A stretch of DNA of 64,000 nucleotides. Origin: Orychophragmus violaceus. Lineage: Eukaryota; Streptophyta; Magnoliopsida; Brassicales; Brassicaceae. Position 1 is the first letter of the stretch; each line of letters begins with the position of its first letter. Shown piece by piece: positions 37,060 through 46,646 of the stretch. A model generated the notes under the pieces. The model made no database searches. It was given only the letters and a program-made list of their open reading frames with translations, and had not been told where the DNA came from. A program made the translations under genes and the position numbers. The DNA is taken from NCBI GenBank assembly GCA_030180135.1, contig CM058232.1:59107330-59171329 (forward strand). The letters are read 5' to 3'.

Positions 37060-37072
37060 TGGTATCAGAGCC
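37060..37072 (+). promoter_or_regulatory. Copia-B primer binding site
   Basis: TGGTATCAGAGCC, one base after the 5' LTR, complementary to initiator tRNA-Met. Confidence 0.9.
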
Positions 37073-37194
37073 ATTGGTTCTGTTAGGATTTCTTGTTTAG
37101 AATCATGTTTAGGTTGTTTTAGAAGTGTTTGAATCAATCTATTGATGAGAAAAACACTTAAGAAACAAAGAATTAAAACCTAAACTAATAGAAA

Positions 37195-37600
37195 TCGCAT
37201 GATCCGATCTATATGAATCGGTATGCGTCGGAGTGTTGATCAGTATCGGATCACACGTCCGGATCGGATGACGCACGAACCGATCACGGATCGAGTTGTG
37301 TCGTCGATCCGATCGGCGACATGGACGATCAGATGGGCCGATCGAACGGATCGGATCGGATCGAACGATCGCACGATCGATCGTGATCGCGTCCCGCCTC
37401 ATCCCGTCGCGCCCGGCCTCACGTCCCGCTATCGTCCCGATCGGCTTGGTCGCGAGAGATTGACCACGATCGCATGGATCGATCGATCGCATGGATCCCG
37501 CGCCTTGCATCTCTCGGCCCAAGCCCGTCCCGTCCCGCTTTCGTCCGTGCATCGCATGGAGCTTGGTCACGACCGTGATCGGTTCATGACCATTCGGGTC
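37195..37600. repeat. GATCGATC/CGGATCG-rich array in the Copia-B leader
   Basis: A 400-bp CpG-rich block of overlapping GATCGGATCG, CGATCGATCG and GATCGCATGGATC units occupies the same leader position as the Copia-C array, but its unit is different. The flanking leader is nearly identical between B and C, so the array has changed faster than its surroundings. The long frames across it (139 and 143 codons) are repeat artefacts. Confidence 0.85.
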
Positions 37601-38739
37601 GGTTTTGGTTCGTGGTTCGGTTTAAAATTTATCAAAAATTAAACGTCACGGTTTAATAAACAGACTTAATAAAATTTATTAAGTTCTGGTTAAACCGGGA
37701 TAAGAAATCCAAAGTCGAAAAATTGGATTTAGTGCCTAAACCAGTGGTTTTCTAATTTGATTTGGTTGGACCAAATAAATTGAGAAAATCCGGTTTAGTA
37801 AATAACCGGTTGACAATTGTGGTCATCGTAGTAATTAATTTTGGTTAGACCAATTTTAATGAACCAGACCGGTTATGTCATTTAATTGGACAATTGGGTT
37901 ATGTCTTGGACATGGACCAATTCTTGGGCCTCGGGCCAAGAAGTTAAAACAATTGGGCCAATTATTTGAGTCTTATTATTCAGATTATTTTAAAATTTTA
38001 TTTAATAATTAAAATTTAATTTTAAATTAATCAGTTTCCAAAATCTGAAATTAGAAAGTTTCTTAGAATAGAAGTTTCTAGATTTGCATGTTTTGGATTT
38101 TAGGAAATTTCTATATTTAGAAAGTTTCCAATTTTAAGGAAGTTTCCAATTTTAGAAAGTTTCCAAAATTAGTAGGTTTCCCAGAAAGGAAAGTTTCCCA
38201 AAATAGTAATCTTCTATTTTGGGATGAAATTTTAATAAACCTACAAACCTCAAATAATATCAAGCGTTGGATGTCTTGTCCAGTCTATGTCAGCTGTTGA
38301 AGCCCATTCAATCGTACACACGGCCTTACAGTGTGAGGGTGTCTATCTTTTGCGTGAGTAAGACGGTTTGTGATTCATTGATGTCATTGGGAGTCCCAGA
38401 CATTAGTGATTACATGACTGTATAGTCTGGTTTTCTTGACTAGGCCATCGGGAGTCCCGGGCCTTGAGACATCAGAGTGGATTGGGCCTCGGGCCCAGAT
38501 TCACAACCAAGAGTTATATCACGGATATGACTAGCCGAGATAGGGCTTACCGATATAAGCTAAGGTTGGGTGACGGCCAGTGGCCCACTTTGATCTTAGT
38601 TATATGTGGATCTTGGAATCATTATATTCTATTGAGGGTAACTGATGTTATTGAATATAATGCGAGATTAATCACATTGAATGCGAGATTAATCATATTG
38701 AACATATTAACTAAAATCCTTTTATCTTAATTTTCAGTT
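37601..38739 (+). other. Copia-B leader, gag-proximal part
   Basis: Nearly identical to the complement of Copia-C 29298-30420, including the run of GGTTTAGTAAATAACCGGTTG, the GAAAGTTTCC short repeats and an 88-codon frame (38464-38730) whose Copia-C counterpart has the same opening MRHQSGLGLGPRFTTKSYIT. It ends TTAATTTTCAG, two bases before the gag ATG. Confidence 0.75.
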
Positions 38740-39630
38740 ATGACTAGCACAAACAATCAAAACACTTTCTCGATCCGGTCTGTCCTTGAGATGGACAAAC
38801 TGAACGGATCAAATTTCTTGACTTGGTCGCGGAACCTGAGGCTAGTCCTCAGGCAGGAGAGAAAGGACTATGTCCTTGAGAGAGCTCTCCCCGTGAGGAT
38901 CGGGTCCAATGCCTCTCATGCAGTATATGATGCTTGGAATAAGCATTATAATGATGCGGTAGATGTGCGTGGTCTGATATTGGCTACCATGGACTCAGAC
39001 TTGCGGGAGCAATATGAGAACATGGAGTCGCCAATAGAGATGATCAGCAGCCTGAAATTGAAATTTCAGGAGCAGGTAAGAGTGGAGAGATACCAGTTGG
39101 TTAAGTCTCTCACTAGCTGCAAGCTACCAAATGATCATCCAGTGAGTCCTCATGTCAGTAAAATGATGGGTTACATTGATAACCTGAGGAAACTGGATTA
39201 TCCAGTTAGCCAAGAATTGGCAACTGAGATCATTCTGCAGTCACTGCCGTCAAGCTATGATAAGTTCAGAAGGAACTATATCAAGAAAGGCTTAACGAAG
39301 ACGCTGACTGAACTGCATGATATGCTCAAGACAGTTGAGCCAAACGTGAAGAGTACCCAGTATAATCTCATAATAGAGAAGGGTAGGTTTATTAAACCTA
39401 GTACTGACAAGGGTGATGACAAAGCTGTCCAGATTTTGAATCATGGCAAGCGTGTGTCTTCTGAGCCCAAGTCAGATACCTCTTACGTTGGTAAGTGCCG
39501 CTACTGTAAAGAGACAGGGCATTGGAAGAGAGATTGCATTAAATTCATGGAAGATGATGAGGAGTTGAAGTTGATGTATGAGACTACTTCCTCAGGTATT
39601 CATGTTATTACTTCAAGTTCTACCTTATAG
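38740..39630 (+). CDS. Copia-B Gag (296 aa, open)
   Basis: Same length, start and UAG stop as Copia-A Gag, with about twenty residue differences. The zinc knuckle is CRYCKETGHWKRDC near residue 254. Some differences are conservative (K/R, E/D, I/M) and no stop or frameshift has entered in either copy, in contrast to the adjoining pol. The likely role is particle assembly for an element that borrows pol from a relative such as Copia-C. Confidence 0.87.
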   Translation: MTSTNNQNTFSIRSVLEMDKLNGSNFLTWSRNLRLVLRQERKDYVLERALPVRIGSNASHAVYDAWNKHYNDAVDVRGLILATMDSDLREQYENMESPIEMISSLKLKFQEQVRVERYQLVKSLTSCKLPNDHPVSPHVSKMMGYIDNLRKLDYPVSQELATEIILQSLPSSYDKFRRNYIKKGLTKTLTELHDMLKTVEPNVKSTQYNLIIEKGRFIKPSTDKGDDKAVQILNHGKRVSSEPKSDTSYVGKCRYCKETGHWKRDCIKFMEDDEELKLMYETTSSGIHVITSSSTL

Positions 39631-42173
39631 GTATTGGATACTGGTTGTGGCACTGATATTTGTGATAATATGCAGAGCCTAAGCAACAGTAGAATGTTGA
39701 AGGAAGGACAAGTGAATCTACATGTCTGGAAGGAGCTATGGACGCTGCCTCAGCCGTAGGGTTTTCACTTGTAGATGCCTTCGAGGCTTGGTTTTGTAAT
39801 AAGTAATTGCTACAATGTACCTGCTTTAAGCAGAGTTGTTTTTCATTTTCTTGTAAGAATTTGAATGTTTTTCATTTTGATAAAAGACAAGTTTAGTTCT
39901 TTTGATCTTAATGAAATATTAATTGTAGCACCCTATTCAAGGAATGGGTTTTATATCTCAAACCAAAGAGTGCCTAAATATAACATAAATACCAAATTGG
40001 TTTAAATCTGATAAATTAAACCTGATTTTTCTTGGCATAAATGTCTTGGTCACATAGAGTAAGTCGGATTCAGAAATCCCATAGTTATGCACTATTGGGC
40101 TCATTTGATCGGATATCTTATGAGACTTGAATTCTGTTTACTGGACCAAAAGACAAAGGGGCCTATCTTAGCCGAGCTAGAGAAAGGCCCAAAGGCTTAT
40201 TGGAGATTGAACATACTCATGTATGTGGTCCGATGAGCAGTAATGCCAGAGAAAATTTCCTGTACTTCATTGTCTCCACTGATTATTTCAGTGAGTATGA
40301 CTGTGTTCATTTGATGAGACACGAGTCAGAATTCTTTGAAATGGTCGAAAGAATTCCAGAATGAGGTATAGAATCTGAGTGACTGAAGTATTGAGACTCT
40401 GGATTAGATCACGAGTGAGAATACTTAAGTCATTGATGGTGTGATCATCTGATTGAGTGTGAAGTCGTTTCACAGCTCATTTCTCCTGAAAACCTGGAGG
40501 TGTTTCTGTGAGAAAGAATCAGATCTTATCAGAAATGATTAAAGATGAGTCACACGAATCTTCCATGATATTTTTAAGAATAACGCTCTAGAAATATCTA
40601 AGTTTACGCTGAAATAGTTCTACCAATATCAGTTGAAAGACACCACTTAAATGTGGATTGGAAATGATCCAAATTCGTCTTTACTGAGTATTTGTAGTTG
40701 TGCTACTTTGCTGGTTGTCCTAGGGAAACCAAGGCTTGTTACTTTTTACGTCCATTCCGAAAACGAAGTTAGGTTGTTCGGAATTCTGTTTTCTGAAAGG
40801 AAAGTTGCTTTCCAAGAAAAACAGTGGGAGTAAAAGTATAACTCGAAGAAATTCGAGAAATGCAGGAGGCTGCTCAACCTGTTGAGGGAGAGCAGCGGAT
40901 GGATTTACAGATTACTGTAGAATCTACACCTGTAGAGCCTGAAGTTCGCAGATATGAATGAATCAGTCACTAATCCGAGAGTGATTTCTCGTCATTAGTT
41001 GAACCTGATGATCATTGAAAGATCGCATGATCTGACGATCATTGAAAGCGACGAATTTGCGAAATTCAAAGAAGCGAAAGTGAGCCCGGACTCCGAAAAA
41101 TTACATTTTGTGTAAGTTAGCTTCATTGATCCATTCATGGATGGAAGCAAACATATCGGAGTTGGAATCTTCGTTCTGTTGAAGTAGTCAAGGTTTTGAC
41201 TTGAACAGGAACGAAGTGGAACTGTGCGTTTGCTAATAGATTAGTGGGAGCGATGTTGCATTTCTCATATTGTATGTCGATGACATAACGTCCCAATGCT
41301 GCAGTCGGTGAAGGACTGGCTTGGGAGTTGGTTTTATGATTGACATGGGTAAAGCCACGTAGTTCTTGGACTTTGGATCTAAAGATAGAGATCCAAAAGA
41401 GCTGGTAGGACAATGTCAGGACTCTTAAATTGACAAAGTCCTACACGTTTTCAGCAATCCAAGAAGGGTTTTATGCCAATGTCACATGGCATTCCGTTAA
41501 ACAAGAAACAGTGTCCTACGATAACTGCTGAGCTTGAATGCATGGATGAGATTCCATATGCGTCGGCAATTGGATCTATCATGTATGCCATGACACGTAC
41601 TTGTTTTGATGTAGCTTTAATGTTAAGCGAGACAAGTAAAGACCAGTCAGATCCAGCCAAAAATCACTGGATAAACATAATGAATATTCTCAAGTATTTG
41701 GAAAATACTTAGGATACGTTCTTGATTTACCGAGAAAGTGAGGTGCTACGAGTCAGTAGAGTCTGAAAGGCAAGTTTCCAACGGACAAAGATGATTTCCG
41801 GTCACAGTCCGGTTATATCTTGTGTCTATCTGGCGGTGCAAGGCACTGTTGCTGACTCCATGACTTAAGCTGAACATTTCGCAGCTTGGGAAGCGGCGAA
41901 AGAGGTTGTTTGGAAAGAAGAGTTCTTCACTGAACTTGATGTGATTCCCAGCATAGATGAGACTAGCTGCACATCAGAGGTCCAAACACCTTAAGGGTAG
42001 GTATAACCTATTCCGTGAGATAAATGACAGAAATGTTAAGTAGATCAGCAAGTTTCAACGAATGAGAACGTTGCTAATCTATTAACGAAGCCACTCCTTA
42101 GGCCTAAGCACGAGTCGCGGACTGTTGCTGTAGGATAAGTGAAATTAAGATGTAGTCTTAATTTCAGTGGGAG
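39631..42173 (+). pseudogene. Copia-B pol remnant
   Basis: It follows Copia-A's pol remnant almost base for base: same UAG, same collapse after the protease start, same integrase and RNase H islands (PMSHGIPLNKKQCPTITAEL at 41473). Some indels are private to each copy (for example near 41290). The shared damage predates both insertions. Confidence 0.88.
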
Positions 42174-43005
42174 TTAGTAAAGGGCTTTATTTAGTTATTG
42201 ATATGTTCTTGTAAAACATTTTAAGATGTTTAATAAAATTATTTTATGATTATTTTAACTGTGATGAAATAATCGTTCCAAAATGATATGAACCATTTTA
42301 TAGGTCATCGAAGTAAGTGACTTGATCTTGAGTCATCAAAGTCATTTAGCTTGATCATGAGACCCTATATTTGATAGATGGCTTATATCATCCTGTCCCT
42401 AGTCGAAGGTTGTTGAAATTGGAACACCAACAACCGCGTGAGACTAGATTGGTATGTGACTTATGACAAAGTCTCAGGATGTCATAGATGCACGGCATCA
42501 AAGTCAGTACATAGGTGTATGTTGGGGTACATACGACCGGACATGACCCGCTTATAAGAACTCTTCAGGATATTTATATCTGTGTCATAAGAGATTCTTA
42601 CTACGACTATAGAGTATAGTCCTTAGACCTGAGTTCGCATGCATGTGACTGCACATGAACTGATGCGCTTTGAACATTGTCTAACGCTGTCGTTAAGCGA
42701 TAGTTATAAGGACCTTGTTTGGGTGTATTATGAAATGAGTAGTTTACAGTGATGGAACAAGACGGGATTTGTCCCTCCAATATAAATGGAGTGAATATCT
42801 CTAGGCCAATCGGAGATTTAATACTGGAAAATGCATGGCCATGCTCAAACGGACTGTCCCGAGTCGTTTGGATTGTCAGTATCAAATCAGAGTCCGATGA
42901 ACAAGATTAGGCTTTATAAGGATGACACTAATCTTGCCTTATGACTAATCGAGATATTGGGACAAAAGGATTATGAATACAGAGATTCCAGTTCAAGTGG
43001 GAGAT
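42174..43005 (+). other. Copia-B 3' region and polypurine tract
   Basis: Noncoding in the element's direction. It is very similar to the complement of Copia-C 24472-25322 and ends at AAGTGGGAGAT (42995-43005). Antisense it holds a 92-codon frame (42607-42885) with the same C-terminus as the Copia-C antisense frame. Confidence 0.8.
42607..42885 (-). CDS. Antisense ORF in the Copia-B 3' region (92 aa, hypothetical)
   Basis: Contains SPIGLEIFTPFILEGQIPSC and ends SKDYTL like the Copia-C frame, with about a dozen differences over the shared part. Copia-A has a shorter, shifted relative (44128-44382 minus, GQIPSCSITMNYTLYNTPNQ). No recognised domain. Reality uncertain. Confidence 0.3.
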   Translation of the reverse strand: MILTIQTTRDSPFEHGHAFSSIKSPIGLEIFTPFILEGQIPSCSITVNYSFHNTPKQGPYNYRLTTALDNVQSASVHVQSHACELRSKDYTL

Positions 43006-43639
43006 TGTTGGAATTATGTCCAGTAATCTCTGTACTGTCTCTAGAAAGTAAGAGTATGTCAATGATCAGACATAAGTCATATAATACTGGGGGTCATGAT
43101 GGCTTGCTAGAGTCCGCTCATGATCTATAAATCTTGGATTTATTGCCTTTATTATATGATCCCATATGGGTCACACGCCTAAGCTAACAGGAAAATGTGT
43201 AGGAACGGTTTAGCAGAAGTACGGTAAAAGTGCTAGGCATTTATTGTACTTAGAGAGACTAAAGGGCCTGATTAAATCTAAGGGATTTAATCAGACTGAG
43301 AATTGGGCCCAAAAGCCCATAAGAACTGGACAAGGGTTTTAATAAATAAAACTTGCCCTAGCTCTAATTTTCTCAGCCTCTCTGCGCCTCCTCTCTCTCT
43401 TCTCTGCGCCTCCCACCAGCTTGGTCTAGCAGCCAACTTCCTGCAGTGTGCGTGTGTGAGCCTTTGGAGGAGCTATCTCTTGGTGGTTCTGCTGATCTCA
43501 GACAATACCTCTTCTTCCGCTGCATAAACAAGGTATTAGGTGAGATCCTTTATGATTCTGCAAGAGAACCTAGATCTGGCATGTTTAGTAGGATCAATCA
43601 ATGAGTAATTGAACCAGGAAAAACTAAACGAATCCAACA
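43006..43639 (+). repeat. Copia-B 3' LTR
   Basis: 634 bp, five transitions from the 5' copy. Here the U3 inverted repeat is perfect (arms TGATTAAATC and GATTTAATCA, 43269-43293). Confidence 0.95.
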
Positions 43640-43644
43640 GTTTG

Positions 43645-44459
43645 TAAAGGGCTTTATTTAGTTGTTTTGAAAGGTTCATGTAAACATAATATTTTATGTT
43701 TATGAAATTTATGATTTCTGGATTATTTTAACTGTGATATAAATAATCGTTCCAAAATGATTCATGTCATTATATATGGGCCATCGAAGTACATGAGTAG
43801 ACTTGATCCTGAAACCCCATATTTAACGAAATGACATAAATCATAGTGTCCATAGTCGAAGGTTGTTGAAATTGGAACACCAACAACCACTTGAGACTAG
43901 ATTGTGTTGAGACTTATGACCAAGTTTCGAGGGGTCATAGATGCGCGGCATCAAAGTCAACACATAGGTATATGTAGGGGAGCATATGACCGGACATGGC
44001 CCGCTGATGAGAACTCTACAAGATATTAATATCTGTGTCATAAGAGGTTCTCATATACGACTATAGAGTATAGTCCTTAGACCTGAGTTCGCATGCATGT
44101 GGCTGCACATGGATTGATGCGCTTTGATCATTGTCTAACGCTGTTTCGTAACTGGGAGCTATAAGGACCTTGGTTGGGTGTATTATAAAGTGTGTAGTTC
44201 ATAGTGATGGAACAAGATGGGATTTGTCCCTGCCGTTTAACGGAGGTAATATCTCTAGGCCAATCGGAGACTTGATAGCTGGTAAGAGAGTGGCCACTCC
44301 CAAACGGACTTGCCCAAGTCGTTTGCATTGTCAGTATCAAATCTGGTCCGATAAACATGGTCTGGCTATATAAGGATGACACGCATCTTGCCTTATGCCA
44401 GATTGAGATATTGAGACAAAAGGATTAGGGAATGTAGGATTCCAGTACAAGTGGGAGAT
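43645..44459 (+). other. Copia-A 3' region and polypurine tract
   Basis: Joined to the Copia-A pol remnant once Copia-B and one GTTTG are removed. It is alignable with the B and C 3' regions but much more diverged from both than they are from each other. It ends CAAGTGGGAGAT before the 3' LTR. Confidence 0.8.
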
Positions 44460-45107
44460 TGTTGGGAATGTCCTGAAATCTACCGTACTATCTCTAGAAA
44501 GTATGATAAGTGTCGAGATCAGACATAAGTCATAAATACTGGGTGATCATGATGACTTGCTAGAGCCCGCTCATGATCTATAAGTTTAGGACTTATTACC
44601 AGTATTGTATGATCCCAAAGGGTCACACACCATAGCTAACGGGAAAGTTATGATGGAATTAATACAGTAAGATGCAAGGCATTTAATGTATTTGTACAGA
44701 GAATTGGGCCAGACAAAAGACAGTCTTTTGTCTGATTTGGGCCTTGGGCCCAAAAGCCTAATGAGCCATTAGTTTAATTACTTGGGCCCATATAAGGAAG
44801 AGGAGAGGCGCAGGAAGCCCTAATGCTTCTTTCTCTGCGATTTTGCCTCAGCCGTCCTCTCTCTCTCTCTCTGTTGATTCCAACTTGGTCTAGCAGCCTG
44901 ATCCAGTAGCTTGTAAGCGTGTGGATACCTAGGAGGAGCCGGTAATCATCAGCTCTTACAGATCTCGATATTCCTTTGATTAATCCGCTGCAATCACAAG
45001 GTAACCCTCCTGATCTGTATGATTCAACTGCAAATCACCTAGATCCTAGATAATTATGTGCTAGGATGTAACCTGACAATTACACCATGAACACACATAA
45101 TCCTACA
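44460..45107 (+). repeat. Copia-A 3' LTR
   Basis: 648 bp, TGTTGGG...CCTACA, followed by TTAGG. The palindrome is at 44710-44734. About three substitutions from the 5' LTR. Confidence 0.95.
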
Positions 45108-45608
45108 TTAGGGTCTACCTTTCTAGCAAAGTTAAGTGTTGTGAGTTTAACATTGTCATTGTAGACATGCCTTGGTGGTGGTGGAGTGGAATCTTCTTCC
45201 TCATCATGTTCATAATCTCTTAGACGACCTCTTCTTATCTGGTACCTTTGAGGTTGATGCTGTGGATCAAGATCATCATCAGGAGGATGGTATTATTCTA
45301 GTGAACAGTTGTTTGGGCCAGAATCATCCTGAATGTGGATGACATTGCGTCTGTTTGACCATAAGGTGGTGCTCCAAAGAGGTGAGTTGGACATAAGCCT
45401 CCAACATTTCGAATTTGATGGAGAGGATTCCTAGGAGCTTATTCAATGCGGTTCATCTTATCCCCAAGCTCTTGTCACATAGTCCTTATCTCTTCTTTAA
45501 TTGAATTCACCTGCTGCATCAAAGAATCTTGAGAGTTGGTGTTGTTAAGGTTGACGCCTTCTTCTCCCGTGGTTGTTGTGGTTTGTTTCTGCAACAGAAA
45601 CAAAGGGA
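45108..45608 (-). pseudogene. Gypsy gag N-terminal part
   Basis: Minus-strand pieces read QKQTTTTTGEEGVNLNNTNS, SLMQQVNSIKEEIR, then RPPPPRHVYN-like and NFARKVDP, which joins directly to KAYLDREKRMN on the other side of Copia-A when the insertion is removed. This is the basic, low-complexity start of a gypsy Gag. At 45579-45605, next to the 5' LTR, TTTGTTTCTG and CAGAAACAAA form an inverted repeat where the primer binding site should be. No standard tRNA-complementary site is evident. Confidence 0.7.
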
Positions 45609-46237
45609 TGGATTGAAGTGCACCAAACAAGTTATGGTAGAACTTGTGATACAACACGAGTTCCCAATGATATAGAATTTATGGTCTCAACAAAACAACA
45701 GAAATAAGAACAGGGCTCTTTGCAAAGAAATAGAAGAAATCCGGTTTTGTTTATTGATATGAGGTAAAAAAAAAATACCTTGTTGTGAAAGAGGACTTAA
45801 AAAGTCCAAACAACTATGCTCTTCAAGGGAAATTTGAAAACATATTACATAAATGAAAATATCTTGATTATGGGACCTAATGACTCAATAACTCAAAGAC
45901 AGACTCTATAATTCGAAAATGCATAACAAAACAAAGGAAAACACTCATTAGTCAATAATCATAATAATCATAAGGCTACACTTACCTTATATGGATGTTG
46001 GACGAGTTTGGTTTGCTTGGTGATCAGAATGTGACTGTTGGAGCTGAATGTCTGAACTTAAGTGGTTGGATTCAGAATGGAAATGATGAGCAGATTGGTT
46101 TGGGCTTGATTTGGCAACAAAGGCCAGAACTCTTGTGGGCTGATTTCCTTGCTTCGTTGGATAGTTTCTATCTCCTCTTGAGTCATGGTCTGAATGCTTT
46201 GAGCTAGATGGATATTCTCATCTTCTGGATGTGGGCA
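45609..46237 (-). repeat. Gypsy 5' LTR
   Basis: Partner of 14152-14760; 629 bp with TG...CA ends on the minus strand. It is strongly diverged from its partner (many substitutions, an extra AATCAT unit near 45960 and other indels), so this is the oldest insertion of the tower. Confidence 0.85.
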
Positions 46238-46238
46238 A

Positions 46239-46646
46239 TGATATATCAGGATTTTATGAGTTTTAAGCAATGATATAATTCATAATCTAGAGTTTATTAG
46301 GTGTTATTCAAGTCTTTTTAGAGTTTTTTCAGGTATTGGCATGTTTGGAGCATATTTGGAAATTTTGTAGATTTTTAAAGCCTTGGAGGAAGTTAAGCCG
46401 AGAAGATTAAGTTAGAGTCAATATTTGAGGTTGGTGTCGGTCGACACCGTGCGCGAGTGAAGGATTCGCGAGAGACTTATGATCTTTGGAGATTTTACAA
46501 AATGACCCCGAAATTTTTATTATTTACATTATGTCCCAAATCGTGTCCAGTGCTTTAATTTGGTTTTATAACAATAGTTTATGAACACTTTTCATACTTT
46601 TGAGATTTGGAGATTTTTAAGAGTTAGGAGCTGATCCGAGATTATG
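46239..46646 (+). repeat. Athila-type gypsy 5' LTR, 3'-truncated
   Basis: Starts TGATATATCAGG and aligns with the 3' LTR from 52563 (TGATATATCATGG) for about 400 bp: same GGAGGAAGTTAAGCCGAGAA, GTCGGTCGACACC and GTGCGCGAGTGAAGGATT blocks. Homology stops near 46646 and the remaining ~1 kb of LTR is deleted. It begins one base after the minus-strand gypsy LTR. Confidence 0.85.

Larger units (their letters stand above)
36425..43639 (+). mobile_element. Copia-B: gag-only chimeric Ty1/copia element (7,215 bp)
   Basis: Two 634-bp LTRs (36425-37058, 43006-43639) differ by five transitions and are flanked by GTTTG (36420-36424, 43640-43644). A tRNA-Met primer binding site begins at 37060. It is inserted in the 3' region of Copia-A just after the pol remnant. 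LTRs, leader and 3' region closely resemble Copia-C, while gag and the pol remnant closely resemble Copia-A. Confidence 0.95.
22956..45107 (+). mobile_element. Copia-A: gag-only Ty1/copia element (about 7.1 kb without its own insertions)
   Basis: LTRs 22956-23601 and 44460-45107 are flanked by TTAGG on both sides (22951-22955, 45108-45112). The primer binding site TGGTATCAGAGC (initiator tRNA-Met type) starts at 23603, and the polypurine tract AAGTGGGAGAT precedes the 3' LTR. It is inserted in the gag of the minus-strand gypsy element. Copia-C interrupts its leader and Copia-B its 3' untranslated region. It keeps an open gag but has a ruined pol. Confidence 0.95.
14152..46237 (-). mobile_element. 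Ty3/gypsy LTR retrotransposon (minus strand), host of the nested insertions
   Basis: Two diverged copies of a 609-629 bp LTR bracket a minus-strand gag-PR-RT-RNaseH-IN order. Removing the CACTA element at 15927-19900 and Copia-A at 22956-45107, each with one copy of its target duplication, leaves about 5.95 kb, a normal gypsy length. Domain order (integrase after RT) defines gypsy. The protease and integrase blocks resemble chromovirus-type elements, but no chromodomain was recognised. It is dead: frames are broken and the LTRs differ by many substitutions and indels. It is the oldest layer of the tower. Confidence 0.88.

Noticed and set aside
37139..37642. Frames of 139 and 143 codons in the Copia-B leader
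   Set aside because: By-products of the GATCGGATC array; not conserved in Copia-A or C.
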